Origin: MGOM01 sp035455265
GTDB taxonomy: Bacteria > Chloroflexota > Anaerolineae > Anaerolineales > E44-bin32
NCBI GenBank assembly: GCA_035455265.1
Contig: DATIFK010000010.1
Coordinates: 1 to 7,507 of the forward strand
Length of the DNA: 7,507 nt
Direction: 5' to 3'
The notes under the pieces are model-generated. The model ran no database searches and was not told the origin of the DNA. It worked only from the letters and a program-made list of their open reading frames with translations. The position numbers were made by a program, and so were the translations under genes. Positions 1-4,556 of this stretch are shown here, one piece after another; the stretch's first letter is position 1, and every line of letters begins with the position of its first letter.

Positions 1-110
1 TGGCGCTGATGATGCGTTTCGTCAGCCGTCAGGAAGACAACTACTCGGCCAAACTGCTGGCGGCCCTGAGGAACCAGTTTGGGGGCCACGTCATCAAGAA
101 GGCGGAGTAG
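1..110 (+). CDS. gnd: 6-phosphogluconate dehydrogenase, C-terminal end (partial)
   Basis: Only the last 35 codons are in the window; the reading phase starts at base 3 and the TAG stop is 108-110. The tail reads RFVSRQEDNYSAKLLAALRN followed by QFGGHVIKKAE. This matches my memory of the end of the short (about 300 aa) GntZ/YqeC-like 6-phosphogluconate dehydrogenases, which typically finish with SRQE...KVLAALRNQFGGH. Family knowledge: the enzyme oxidatively decarboxylates 6-phosphogluconate to ribulose 5-phosphate in the cytoplasm, making NAD(P)H in the oxidative pentose phosphate pathway. The catalytic and coenzyme-binding parts are outside the window, so cofactor preference cannot be judged. 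A repeat-built inverted array follows six bases after the stop. Confidence 0.82.
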   Translation, partial: ALMMRFVSRQEDNYSAKLLAALRNQFGGHVIKKAE

Positions 111-115
111 ATCAG

Positions 116-205
116 TTTCCAGTCGCCAGTATCCAGTGTCCAGTGAAAACTCAGGGAAGGCCCTAAAGGAGCGGAAACTGGAGACTGGTAACTGGGGACT
201 GGAAA
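116..205. repeat. Inverted array of 7-bp repeats (CCAGTNN / ACTGGNN) after gnd
   Basis: CCAGT occurs four times at an exact 7-bp period (119, 126, 133, 140), and its complement ACTGG four times at the same period (177, 184, 191, 198). The two 29-base arms, 116-144 and 177-205, are inverted repeats with 25 of 29 positions matching, separated by 32 bases. All four mismatches lie in the two variable bases between CCAGT cores. The arrangement recalls the short tandemly repeated repetitive (STRR) heptamers of filamentous cyanobacteria. As RNA it would fold into a long hairpin just after gnd and could act as a 3' end structure in either direction, but there is no T-run. Confidence 0.85.
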
Positions 206-224
206 CCAAACGATGGCTCGCTGC

Positions 225-267
225 TGGTGGCTGGTGGCTGGCGGCTGGTGGCTGACAGCCGCCAGCC
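225..267. repeat. TGGYGGC heptamer array with 11-bp palindrome upstream of ruvB
   Basis: Four heptamers of the form TGGYGGC run without gaps from 225 to 252 (the third has C at the Y position). The array then turns into its own complement: GGCTGGCGGCT at 236-246 pairs perfectly with AGCCGCCAGCC at 257-267 across a 10-base loop. The ruvB -10 box starts four bases further on, so the expected -35 region lies inside the palindrome. The same motif, with one difference in about 20 bases, returns at 2809-2828. The array is open in the ruvB frame, which artificially extends that ORF upstream. Confidence 0.8.
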
Positions 268-270
268 CGG

Positions 271-276
271 TATAAT
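271..276 (+). promoter_or_regulatory. Consensus -10 box (TATAAT) of the ruvB promoter
   Basis: A perfect TATAAT lies 7 bases before the ATG at 284, so transcription would begin at or within a base or two of the start codon, giving a leaderless mRNA. No Shine-Dalgarno is seen before 284, which fits. A -35 box at standard spacing (248-253) is poor. The nearest TTGACA-like hexamer, CTGACA at 252-257, leaves only 13 bases of spacer. The promoter may therefore depend on the -10 or on an activator. The call rests on sequence match only. Confidence 0.6.
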
Positions 277-283
277 CACTCCC

Positions 284-1315
284 ATGACCGACGTCGCGCG
301 GCGAATCGTGTCGTCTGAGCGCAGGCCGGATGATGTTCAGGACATGACCCTGCGACCGCGCACCCTGGCCGAGATCATCGGCCAGGATCGCGTCAAGCAG
401 AACCTGGCCATCCTTCTGGAGGCGGCCCAACGTCGCGGCGAACCCCTCGACCACGTTCTGTTCTACGGCCCCCCCGGCCTGGGCAAGACGACCCTGGCTC
501 ACGTCCTGGCCAACGAGATGGGCGTCGGAATCAAGGTGACCTCCGGGCCGGCGATCGAGCGCGCCGGCGACCTGGCGGCCATCCTGACCAACCTTCAACG
601 AGGCGACATCCTGTTCATCGACGAGATCCATCGCCTCGGCCGAGCCATCGAAGAGATCCTCTACCCGGCGATGGAGGATTACGCTCTCGACATCACCGTC
701 GGCAAGGGCGCCAGCGCCCGTTCGATCCGCCTCAAGCTGCCCCGCTTCACCATCATCGGCGCCACGACGCGCCTGGCGCTGCTCAGCGCACCGCTGCGGG
801 CGCGCTTCGGCGCCGTCCACCGCCTCGACTTCTACGATGAGGAGGCGATGGAGGCCATCGTCCGGAGAGCCGGCGAGGTCCTCCAGGTGCACGTCGATGA
901 CGGCGGGGTGACCGAGATTGCCCGCCGGGCGCGCGGCACACCCCGGGTGGCGATCCGCTTGCTGCGCCGGGTGCGCGATTTCGCCCAGGTACGAGCCGCC
1001 GGCGCCATCGACCAGCCCATTGCGATCGAGGCCCTGGCGTTGCTCGACGTCGATGAGCTCGGCCTCGACGACGTCGACCGCCGCATCCTTCGCACCATCA
1101 TCGAGAAGTACGACGGCGGACCGGTCGGCCTGCAGACGATCGCGGCGTCGGTCAGCGAAGAGCCCGACACGATCATGGACGTGGTCGAGCCGTACCTGCT
1201 GCAACTGGGCTTTCTCGATCGCACGACCCAAGGCCGCGTCGCCACCGGGCGGGCCTACCTGCATCTGGGCCTCGAACCGTCGACCGCGCCGCAGCCCCGT
1301 TTGCCCGAGTTGTGA
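284..1315 (+). CDS. ruvB: Holliday junction branch migration DNA helicase RuvB
   Basis: RuvB forms the hexameric AAA+ motor that, with RuvA, drives branch migration of Holliday junctions during recombinational repair in the cytoplasm. Taking ATG 284 gives 343 aa, the usual family length. Visible motifs: Walker A GPPGLGKTT at 62-70, Walker B LFIDEIHRL around D113-E114, sensor I/RuvB signature IIGATTR at 157-163, and the arginine-finger region PLRARFG with R172 and R174. The C-terminal winged helix (about 255-330) contains the typical LGLDDVDRRILRTIIEKYDG. The start was chosen because it yields the usual short pre-ATPase leader and sits just after TATAAT. A longer start near 227 would translate intergenic repeats. 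The stop overlaps the next gene's ATG. No ruvA or ruvC lies nearby in the window. Confidence 0.97.
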   Translation: MTDVARRIVSSERRPDDVQDMTLRPRTLAEIIGQDRVKQNLAILLEAAQRRGEPLDHVLFYGPPGLGKTTLAHVLANEMGVGIKVTSGPAIERAGDLAAILTNLQRGDILFIDEIHRLGRAIEEILYPAMEDYALDITVGKGASARSIRLKLPRFTIIGATTRLALLSAPLRARFGAVHRLDFYDEEAMEAIVRRAGEVLQVHVDDGGVTEIARRARGTPRVAIRLLRRVRDFAQVRAAGAIDQPIAIEALALLDVDELGLDDVDRRILRTIIEKYDGGPVGLQTIAASVSEEPDTIMDVVEPYLLQLGFLDRTTQGRVATGRAYLHLGLEPSTAPQPRLPEL

Positions 1316-1551
1316 TGCCGGATCCAGCCTCTCTCGGCCGCACGCTGCTGCTCATCGGCCTCGGCCTGGCGGTGCTGGGCGGCGCGCTATGGGGACTCAG
1401 CCGCGTCGGCCTGCCCATCGGCCACCTCCCCGGAGACTTTCGCTTTCAGGTCGGCGGAGTCAGCTGCTTCATCCCGCTGGCGACGTCGGTGCTTCTGAGT
1501 CTTGGCCTTACCTTGCTGCTCAACCTCCTCCTGCGACTTCTGAACAAGTGA
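1315..1551 (+). CDS. DUF2905 family small membrane protein
   Basis: A 78-aa protein with two hydrophobic stretches, about residues 7-28 and 52-73, joined by a loop holding GLPIGHLPGDFRFQ (32-45). The LPGD core between two helices, followed by a FIPLATSVLLSL segment, is the hallmark I associate with the DUF2905 family; its biochemical role is unknown. It is predicted to sit in the inner membrane. The ATG shares one base with the ruvB stop (TGATG), which implies translational coupling; a GTG at 1312 would add one residue. There is no clear Shine-Dalgarno of its own. Small proteins of this family often neighbour ruvB and queA, so the context supports the call. Confidence 0.85.
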   Translation: MPDPASLGRTLLLIGLGLAVLGGALWGLSRVGLPIGHLPGDFRFQVGGVSCFIPLATSVLLSLGLTLLLNLLLRLLNK

Positions 1552-1554
1552 GGA

Positions 1555-1611
1555 ACCGGCCAGTGGCCGGTGGTCCGTGGTCGGGAAATGCCCGACCGAC
1601 GGCCACCGACT
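1555..1611. repeat. Folded GGYCNGT heptamer array between DUF2905 and queA
   Basis: From 1558 four 7-base units of the type GGCCAGT, GGCCGGT, GGTCCGT, GGTCGGG follow each other. After AAATG (1586-1590) three complementary heptamers run from 1591 to 1611. The strongest fold is 1579-1585 with 1591-1597 (7 perfect pairs, 5-base loop). It extends through a partly paired 5x5 interior to 1568-1573 with 1603-1608 (6 perfect pairs). A second, competing hairpin is ACCGGCC 1555-1561 with GGCCGGT 1565-1571. No T-run follows, so it is not a classic terminator. It may act as an intraoperon processing or attenuation structure ahead of queA, or simply be a repeat insertion. Confidence 0.75.
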
Positions 1612-1634
1612 GCTCGCCACGGACCCCTGACCTG

Positions 1635-2645
1635 ATGCGCACGGACGACTTCGATTACCTCCTCCCGCCGGAGCGCATCGCTCAGCACCCGGCGCGGCCG
1701 AGGGACCATTCGCGCTTGATGGTGCTCGACCGCCGCACGGACGCGCTCCAGCACTCCCGTTTCGACGCCCTGCCCTCCTTTTTGCATCGCGAGGACCTGC
1801 TGGTCCTCAACGAAACGCGCGTCCTGCCGGCGCGATTGCACGCCCGCAAGCTGCCGACCGGCGGCCGCGCCGAGATCCTCCTGCTGAAGCGCGTGGGAGA
1901 CCGCACGTGGGAAGCCCTGGTCGGAGGGCGCGGGCTCGGGCCGGGCCGCCGCCTCAAAGTAGATGGCGGGCCGACCGCCTTCGTCGAGGAGGACTTGGGC
2001 AACGGTCGGCGCCGAGTCCGCTTTGACGAGCCGATCTCGCCGCTGCTGGAGCAAATCGGCGAGATGCCGGTGCCGCCCTATATCCATGAGCGGCTGACGG
2101 ACCCGGAGGACTATCAAACGGTATACAGTCGCACACCCGGCTCGGCGGCGGCGCCCACCGCCGGCTTGCACTTCACACCCAACCTGCTCGAGCGGATCGA
2201 AGCGGCCGGCGCGTCGACAACCTTCGTGACTCTTCACGTGGGCCTGGACACGTTCGCTCCGGTTGAGGAGCAAGATCCGAGCAACCACCACATCCACACC
2301 GAATGGTGTCGCCTCACGGCCGAGACAGCGGACCGCGTGCGGGCGGCGCGCTCTTCCGGCGGACGGGTCATCGCCGTCGGCACCACCTCCGTTCGCACCC
2401 TCGAGACCGCCGCGCGTGCAGGCGAGCTACGCGCCTTCGAAGGCCCCACCGACCTCTTCATCCTGCCCGGGTTCGAGTTCCGGGCGGTCGACGCGTTGAT
2501 CACCAACTTCCATCTCCCGCGCAGTACGTTGTTGATGCTGGTCTCCGCCTTTGCCGGCCTCGAGCGAATCCAGCACGCGTACGATGTCGCCATCCGCGAA
2601 GGCTACCGCTTCTACTCGTTCGGCGACGCCATGTTCATTCAGTGA
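1635..2645 (+). CDS. queA: S-adenosylmethionine:tRNA ribosyltransferase-isomerase QueA
   Basis: QueA moves and isomerises the ribosyl group of S-adenosylmethionine onto 7-aminomethyl-7-deazaguanine in the wobble position of tRNA, making epoxyqueuosine, the penultimate step of queuosine synthesis. The 336-aa product matches the family's usual 340-350 aa. Recognisable blocks: DYLLPPERIAQHPARPRDHS at the N-terminus, LVLNETRVLPARL (about 56-68), GGRAEILLL, PPYI, PTAGLHFT (174-181), HVGLDTFAPV, GTTSVRTLE (249-257), LFILPGFEF, NFHLP (291-295) followed by STLLMLVSAFAG, and the terminal YRFYSFGDAMFI. ATG 1635 was chosen because it gives the canonical M-x-x-x-DFDYxLP opening; the frame is open upstream to 918 but that stretch is ruvB in another frame. 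No good Shine-Dalgarno precedes it. It is probably cotranscribed with ruvB; the usual partner tgt is not in the window. Confidence 0.97.
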   Translation: MRTDDFDYLLPPERIAQHPARPRDHSRLMVLDRRTDALQHSRFDALPSFLHREDLLVLNETRVLPARLHARKLPTGGRAEILLLKRVGDRTWEALVGGRGLGPGRRLKVDGGPTAFVEEDLGNGRRRVRFDEPISPLLEQIGEMPVPPYIHERLTDPEDYQTVYSRTPGSAAAPTAGLHFTPNLLERIEAAGASTTFVTLHVGLDTFAPVEEQDPSNHHIHTEWCRLTAETADRVRAARSSGGRVIAVGTTSVRTLETAARAGELRAFEGPTDLFILPGFEFRAVDALITNFHLPRSTLLMLVSAFAGLERIQHAYDVAIREGYRFYSFGDAMFIQ

Positions 2646-2653
2646 TCACGCCG

Positions 2654-2672
2654 TCCCGGCCTCCTGCCGGGA
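2654..2672 (+). terminator. Hairpin shortly after queA (terminator-like, no U-run)
   Basis: TCCCGGC (2654-2660) and GCCGGGA (2666-2672) are perfect 7-bp complements around a CTCCT loop, nine bases beyond the queA stop. GC-rich and well placed to end the ruvB-DUF2905-queA transcript, but it is followed by GGGATCGCTGG rather than a T-tract. Intrinsic termination is therefore doubtful; it could be a 3'-end stabilising structure. Confidence 0.4.
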
Positions 2673-2810
2673 GGGATCGCTGGTTCGTGCTCGGCGTCCC
2701 GGGCAAACCCTTCACAGCGTCAATGCGAGGCCGCCCGCCCTCGAACCAATCGGCGGGGTTGGGGCAACGCCCGTTCGGCCCTCGAGCGATTGGGCCTCAG
2801 GAATGGGTGC
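2673..2810. other. Intergenic stretch without recognisable gene
   Basis: I see no convincing coding sequence on either strand: the open frames here are short, lack start sites with Shine-Dalgarno sequences, and resemble no family I know. One 7-bp inverted repeat exists, CCAATCG 2746-2752 with CGATTGG 2787-2793, with direct copies of CCCTCGA at 2739-2745 and 2780-2786 nearby. A minus-strand GGTTCGA recalls a tRNA T-loop, but no matching tRNA arms surround it. Confidence 0.5.
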
Positions 2811-2852
2811 TCGCAGCTGGTGGCTGGCGGCCGGTGGCTGGCAGCCGGAGGC
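2811..2852. repeat. Heptamer array (YGGYGGC type) abutting a promoter
   Basis: Six contiguous 7-base units run from 2811 to 2852: TCGCAGC, TGGTGGC, TGGCGGC, CGGTGGC, TGGCAGC and CGGAGGC. The units at 2818-2831 match those at 225-252, and the preceding bases GCTCGCWGC are shared with 216-224, so the two blocks are copies of one dispersed element. The array ends two bases before a TTGACG -35 box. Confidence 0.75.
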
Positions 2853-2854
2853 GG

Positions 2855-2883
2855 TTGACGATCGACCGCCGATGTGCCATACT
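2855..2883 (+). promoter_or_regulatory. Sigma-70-type promoter (TTGACG, 17 bp, CATACT)
   Basis: TTGACG at 2855-2860 matches the -35 consensus at five of six positions, and CATACT at 2878-2883 matches the -10 at four of six, with an ideal 17-base spacer. The expected start is around 2890, immediately before the run of hairpins at 2890-3046. No large gene begins downstream on this strand for several hundred bases, so the promoter would mainly serve that structured element and its small ORF. Confidence 0.55.
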
Positions 2884-2941
2884 TCGCCCAGCCCGAAAGG
2901 GCTCTCCTCCTGCTATCCCATAGACAGAGGAGGTGATGCCG

Positions 2942-2995
2942 ATGAGTACGAGTGAACGTACAGGCGCTGCGGCATCCCTCCTCGCTCTAGGATAG
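2942..2995 (+). CDS. Possible 17-aa leader peptide with strong Shine-Dalgarno
   Basis: ATG 2942 opens MSTSERTGAAASLLALG and stops at TAG 2993-2995. It is preceded by AGGAGGTGAT (2928-2937), full complementarity to the usual 16S rRNA 3' end, with 8 bases between GGAGG and ATG. An in-frame ATG at 2936 would add two residues. The peptide resembles no family I know and lacks a run of one amino acid apart from Ala/Leu richness, so no classic amino-acid attenuator is obvious. Its codons cover the left arm and loop of the 15-bp stem, and its stop touches the first base of the right arm, so translation would prevent that stem from forming. Translation is unproven; the Shine-Dalgarno quality is the main argument. 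Confidence 0.4.
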   Translation: MSTSERTGAAASLLALG

Positions 2996-3011
2996 GATGC
3001 CGCAGCGCCGC

Positions 3012-3046
3012 AAGGGCCGCCCTCAGATCACCGAAGGGCGGCCCTT
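3012..3046 (+). terminator. Terminator-like 12-bp hairpin ending the structured leader
   Basis: AAGGGCCGCCCT and AGGGCGGCCCTT are exact complements around the loop CAGATCACCGA. The stem follows two bases after the 15-bp stem 2963-3009. The downstream bases CGCGTCTCTC are only moderately T-rich, so this would be a weak intrinsic terminator or an RNA 3'-end structure. Confidence 0.45.
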
Positions 3047-3196
3047 CGCGTCTCTCGGCGAGCAACCCTCCGCCCAAGCGCACCCTTGTTGATCTCGCGA
3101 TGACGCCGGATGCCCCGGCCGCGTTGCCGACTTCCCTATGTGGCTATGCGCAGACCCCGGCGGTGTACCTACTTGGGAGACAGTCGGCTGAGAGGC
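3047..3196. other. Short gene-free stretch, convergent junction
   Basis: No coding sequence, RNA gene or promoter that I can support. The only structure is GCTGAG 3187-3192 with CTCAGC 3196-3201, a 6-bp hairpin overlapping the stop codon of the minus-strand membrane-protein gene, possibly part of its 3' end; no T-run follows on the minus strand. Confidence 0.4.
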
Positions 3197-3610
3197 TCAG
3201 CGGATGTAGTAGCGCAGGTAGGCGAGGAAGCCCCACACCCCGGCCAGGCCGGACTGGACGATGATGAAGATGAACAGCCCACGCCAGCCTCGCGCCATCC
3301 CCAGAAGGCCGGCGATACAGAAGGCCAAGAGCCCGGAGATCATCAAGGAGGGAGCCGGCGGAGGCTCAATCACCAGAACGCCGCCCAGCCCGTTCACCAG
3401 CCCCTTCATCCACCACAGCCATCCTTCGGCCAGACACCGGCCGGTGGGCCCGGCAAAGGGCGCGTCCATCAATCCGCCGCACTGCGAATTCTGTCGGAGG
3501 AGAAGAAGCGTCACCCCGGCGGCGATCGCGAAGAGCGCCAAGCCAAACAACCCGAACGCCGTGAAGCGGGTCCCGGGTTTCGCCTGGGCTCTGCGACCTG
3601 CCTTCCTCAT
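3197..3610 (-). CDS. Hypothetical multi-pass membrane protein
   Basis: A 137-aa protein I cannot assign to a named family. A basic N-terminus (RKAGRRAQAKPGTR) precedes a first helix at about 16-38. A loop with C44 and C59 follows, then the amphipathic or membrane segment WLWWMKGLVNGLGGVLVI (64-81), a proline-rich EPPPAPS turn, a helix at about 89-106, and a last helix at about 112-132 ending YLRYYIR. By positive-inside logic the N-terminus is cytoplasmic and the two cysteines could be outside. ATG at 3610 is chosen because it starts directly before the basic leader; a GTG at 3670 would add 20 residues. Only weak Shine-Dalgarno similarity is seen. It stands alone on this strand, divergent from the regulator/pilus operon. 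Aromatic-rich helices and a clear membrane pattern argue for a real gene. Confidence 0.72.
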   Translation of the reverse strand: MRKAGRRAQAKPGTRFTAFGLFGLALFAIAAGVTLLLLRQNSQCGGLMDAPFAGPTGRCLAEGWLWWMKGLVNGLGGVLVIEPPPAPSLMISGLLAFCIAGLLGMARGWRGLFIFIIVQSGLAGVWGFLAYLRYYIR

Positions 3611-3690
3611 GTCAGCACCCAATTCAAGAATCGTGCCAGCCGGGCTCGGCGCTGTGCGGCTTACGATCACTTTACAGAGGCGCCGCAGGC

Positions 3691-3720
3691 TTGGGGCGGG
3701 CGGACCTCCTGCCGTATCAT
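3691..3720 (+). promoter_or_regulatory. Possible promoter of the regulator/pilus operon
   Basis: TATCAT at 3715-3720 matches the -10 consensus at five of six positions; TTGGGG at 3691-3696, 18 bases upstream, is a poor -35. The expected start near 3727 lies just before ATG 3731, which would give a nearly leaderless message for a longer form of the HTH protein, or a roughly 130-base leader if translation begins at 3857. The region 3611-3856 between the divergent genes holds nothing else I can name. Confidence 0.35.
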
Positions 3721-3856
3721 GGTGGAAACGATGTCAACTCGTGCCGAACCGTCCCAAGCTGTCCCAGCCGAGGGGCCACGAATGGAGGCCGCCTCGCATG
3801 CGGTTGGCTCGGCGATCCGTGGTGCGGCCGGAGAACGAGCGGAGGAACGGAAGACG

Positions 3857-4060
3857 ATGTTGCCTCGTCCACGACTTCTCACCGCCAAGGAGGCCACGGC
3901 CTATTTGGGCATCAGCCTCAATACCCTCAACCGCATTGAGAAGCGCGGGTTGATCCAACCGTTTCGAACCCCCGGCGGACATCGCCGCTACGACAGGACG
4001 ATGCTCGACGAGTACCTCGAGGCCAGCCGCCATGGTCGGGGCCGGAAGGACGGCCGATGA
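3857..4060 (+). CDS. Small BldC/MerR-like helix-turn-helix DNA-binding protein
   Basis: The 67-aa product carries a MerR/excisionase-type winged helix: LLTAKEATAYLGISLNTLNR (7-26) is the helix-turn-helix, and FRTPGGHRRYDR (36-47) is the wing signature. Length and layout resemble Streptomyces BldC (68 aa), a developmental regulator that binds direct repeats without an effector domain. Start choice: ATG 3857 lies 11 bases after GGAGG (3841-3845) and yields a complete domain. ATG 3731 or 3719 would add 42 or 46 polar, probably disordered residues and cannot be excluded, especially with TATCAT at 3715. The stop lies 70 bases before the response regulator. By position it probably controls, or works alongside, the pilus/secretion genes downstream; that is inference. 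Confidence 0.82.
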   Translation: MLPRPRLLTAKEATAYLGISLNTLNRIEKRGLIQPFRTPGGHRRYDRTMLDEYLEASRHGRGRKDGR

Positions 4061-4116
4061 ACCGTCGGGAGCTCCACCATTGGCGCCAGATGATACTCTC
4101 GGCTGGGCACGACCGG

Positions 4117-4123
4117 AAGGAGG
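4117..4123 (+). promoter_or_regulatory. Shine-Dalgarno AAGGAGG deciding the response regulator start
   Basis: A near-consensus ribosome binding site seven bases before ATG 4131. It selects this ATG over the in-frame ATG at 4032, which lies inside the preceding HTH gene and would add 33 residues unlike a receiver domain. Confidence 0.75.
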
Positions 4124-4130
4124 GGGCGGC

Positions 4131-4556
4131 ATGTCGCCTTCGGAAGTAGATCCCGTCGCCAGCGCCGCCGCGTCGTCCCCGGTTCGGAAGGCGAACATCC
4201 TCCTGGTGGAGGACGATCCCGACAGCGCTGAGCTGATGAGCCAGATCCTGGAGATCGAGGGATATCGGGTGCAACGTTTAGCCTCCGGCCTGAAAGCCCT
4301 GGAGCAGGCCTCCAACGGCGACATCGATCTGATCCTGCTGGACGTCATGCTCCCGGGAGTGGACGGGTTCGAGGTATGCCACCGGATGCGCCAGGAGCCG
4401 CTGACGGCCAGCCTCCCCATCGTTCTGGTCTCCGCCAAGGGACGGCGAGAGGACATCGACACGGGCCTGCGCGTCGGCGCCAACGCCTACATGACCAAAC
4501 CGCTGTCGCGCCACGATCTCCTGTCCACGGTGAAGAAGCTCTTGGAGGCGGCTTGA
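4131..4556 (+). CDS. Receiver-only response regulator
   Basis: A 141-aa protein consisting of a disordered N-terminal tail (1-20) and one CheY-like receiver domain (about 21-140), with no output domain. Key residues: acidic pair D28-D29 in LLVEDD, phosphoacceptor D71 in LILLDVMLPGVDG, switch S101 in VLVSAKG, and K123 in TKPL. It should accept phosphate from a histidine kinase and signal by protein contact in the cytoplasm; no kinase is encoded here. Its stop overlaps the TTG start of the assembly ATPase by two bases, so the two are translationally coupled. This suggests that the receiver modulates pilus or secretion motor activity, in the manner of PilG/PilH-like proteins. The target is inferred from context only. 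Confidence 0.93.
   Translation: MSPSEVDPVASAAASSPVRKANILLVEDDPDSAELMSQILEIEGYRVQRLASGLKALEQASNGDIDLILLDVMLPGVDGFEVCHRMRQEPLTASLPIVLVSAKGRREDIDTGLRVGANAYMTKPLSRHDLLSTVKKLLEAA

Larger units (their letters stand above)
2890..3046 (+). ncRNA. Candidate structured RNA / leader with five consecutive hairpins
   Basis: Going 5' to 3': AGCCC-GAAA-GGGCT (2890-2903, GNRA tetraloop). Next, an interrupted stem 2906-2916 with 2920-2933 (CCTC/GAGG, CTG/CAG, CTAT/ATAG, loop CCC) that would bury the Shine-Dalgarno. Then GTACG/CGTAC (2946-2950 with 2957-2961); a perfect 15-bp stem 2963-2977 with 2995-3009 around a 17-base loop; and a perfect 12-bp stem 3012-3023 with 3035-3046 around an 11-base loop. Most bases are in a stem or hairpin loop. 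A promoter is positioned to start transcription at the first hairpin. I do not recognise a known riboswitch or RNA family. It could be a leader/attenuator, a small RNA, or a short-peptide mRNA. The pairings are direct observations; the RNA identity is inference. Confidence 0.45.

Noticed and set aside
116..267. CRISPR-like regular repeats
   Set aside because: The period is 7 bases with 2-base variable gaps, far too short for repeat-spacer units, and no cas gene is nearby.
227..283. Longer ruvB start giving 19 extra residues (GGWRLVADSRQPG type)
   Set aside because: This stretch is the TGGYGGC repeat array plus the TATAAT box; ATG 284 gives the normal family N-terminus and length.
41..1264. 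Minus-strand 407-codon open frame opposite ruvB
   Set aside because: It is the high-GC antisense shadow of an unmistakable ruvB, spans two genes and the repeats, and its translation is low-complexity with no domain.
918..1634. Open frame running in front of queA in its frame
   Set aside because: It lies inside ruvB, DUF2905 and the repeat hairpin in another frame; the canonical QueA N-terminus begins at 1635.
2728..2760. Minus-strand GGTTCGA resembling a tRNA T-loop
   Set aside because: No T-stem pairing, anticodon arm or acceptor stem can be built around it.
3623..3638. Sigma-54-like site on the minus strand (TGGCACG-N4-TTGAA) before the membrane-protein gene
   Set aside because: It lacks the near-invariant GC of the -12 element, would start transcription essentially at the ATG, and no sigma-54 activator is present; probably chance, though the -24 half matches well.
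3110..3856. 316-codon plus-strand frame leading into the HTH gene
   Set aside because: Most of it is antisense to the membrane protein and reads as low-complexity Pro/Arg/Gln sequence; only the part from 3731 or 3857 onwards is plausible for the HTH protein.
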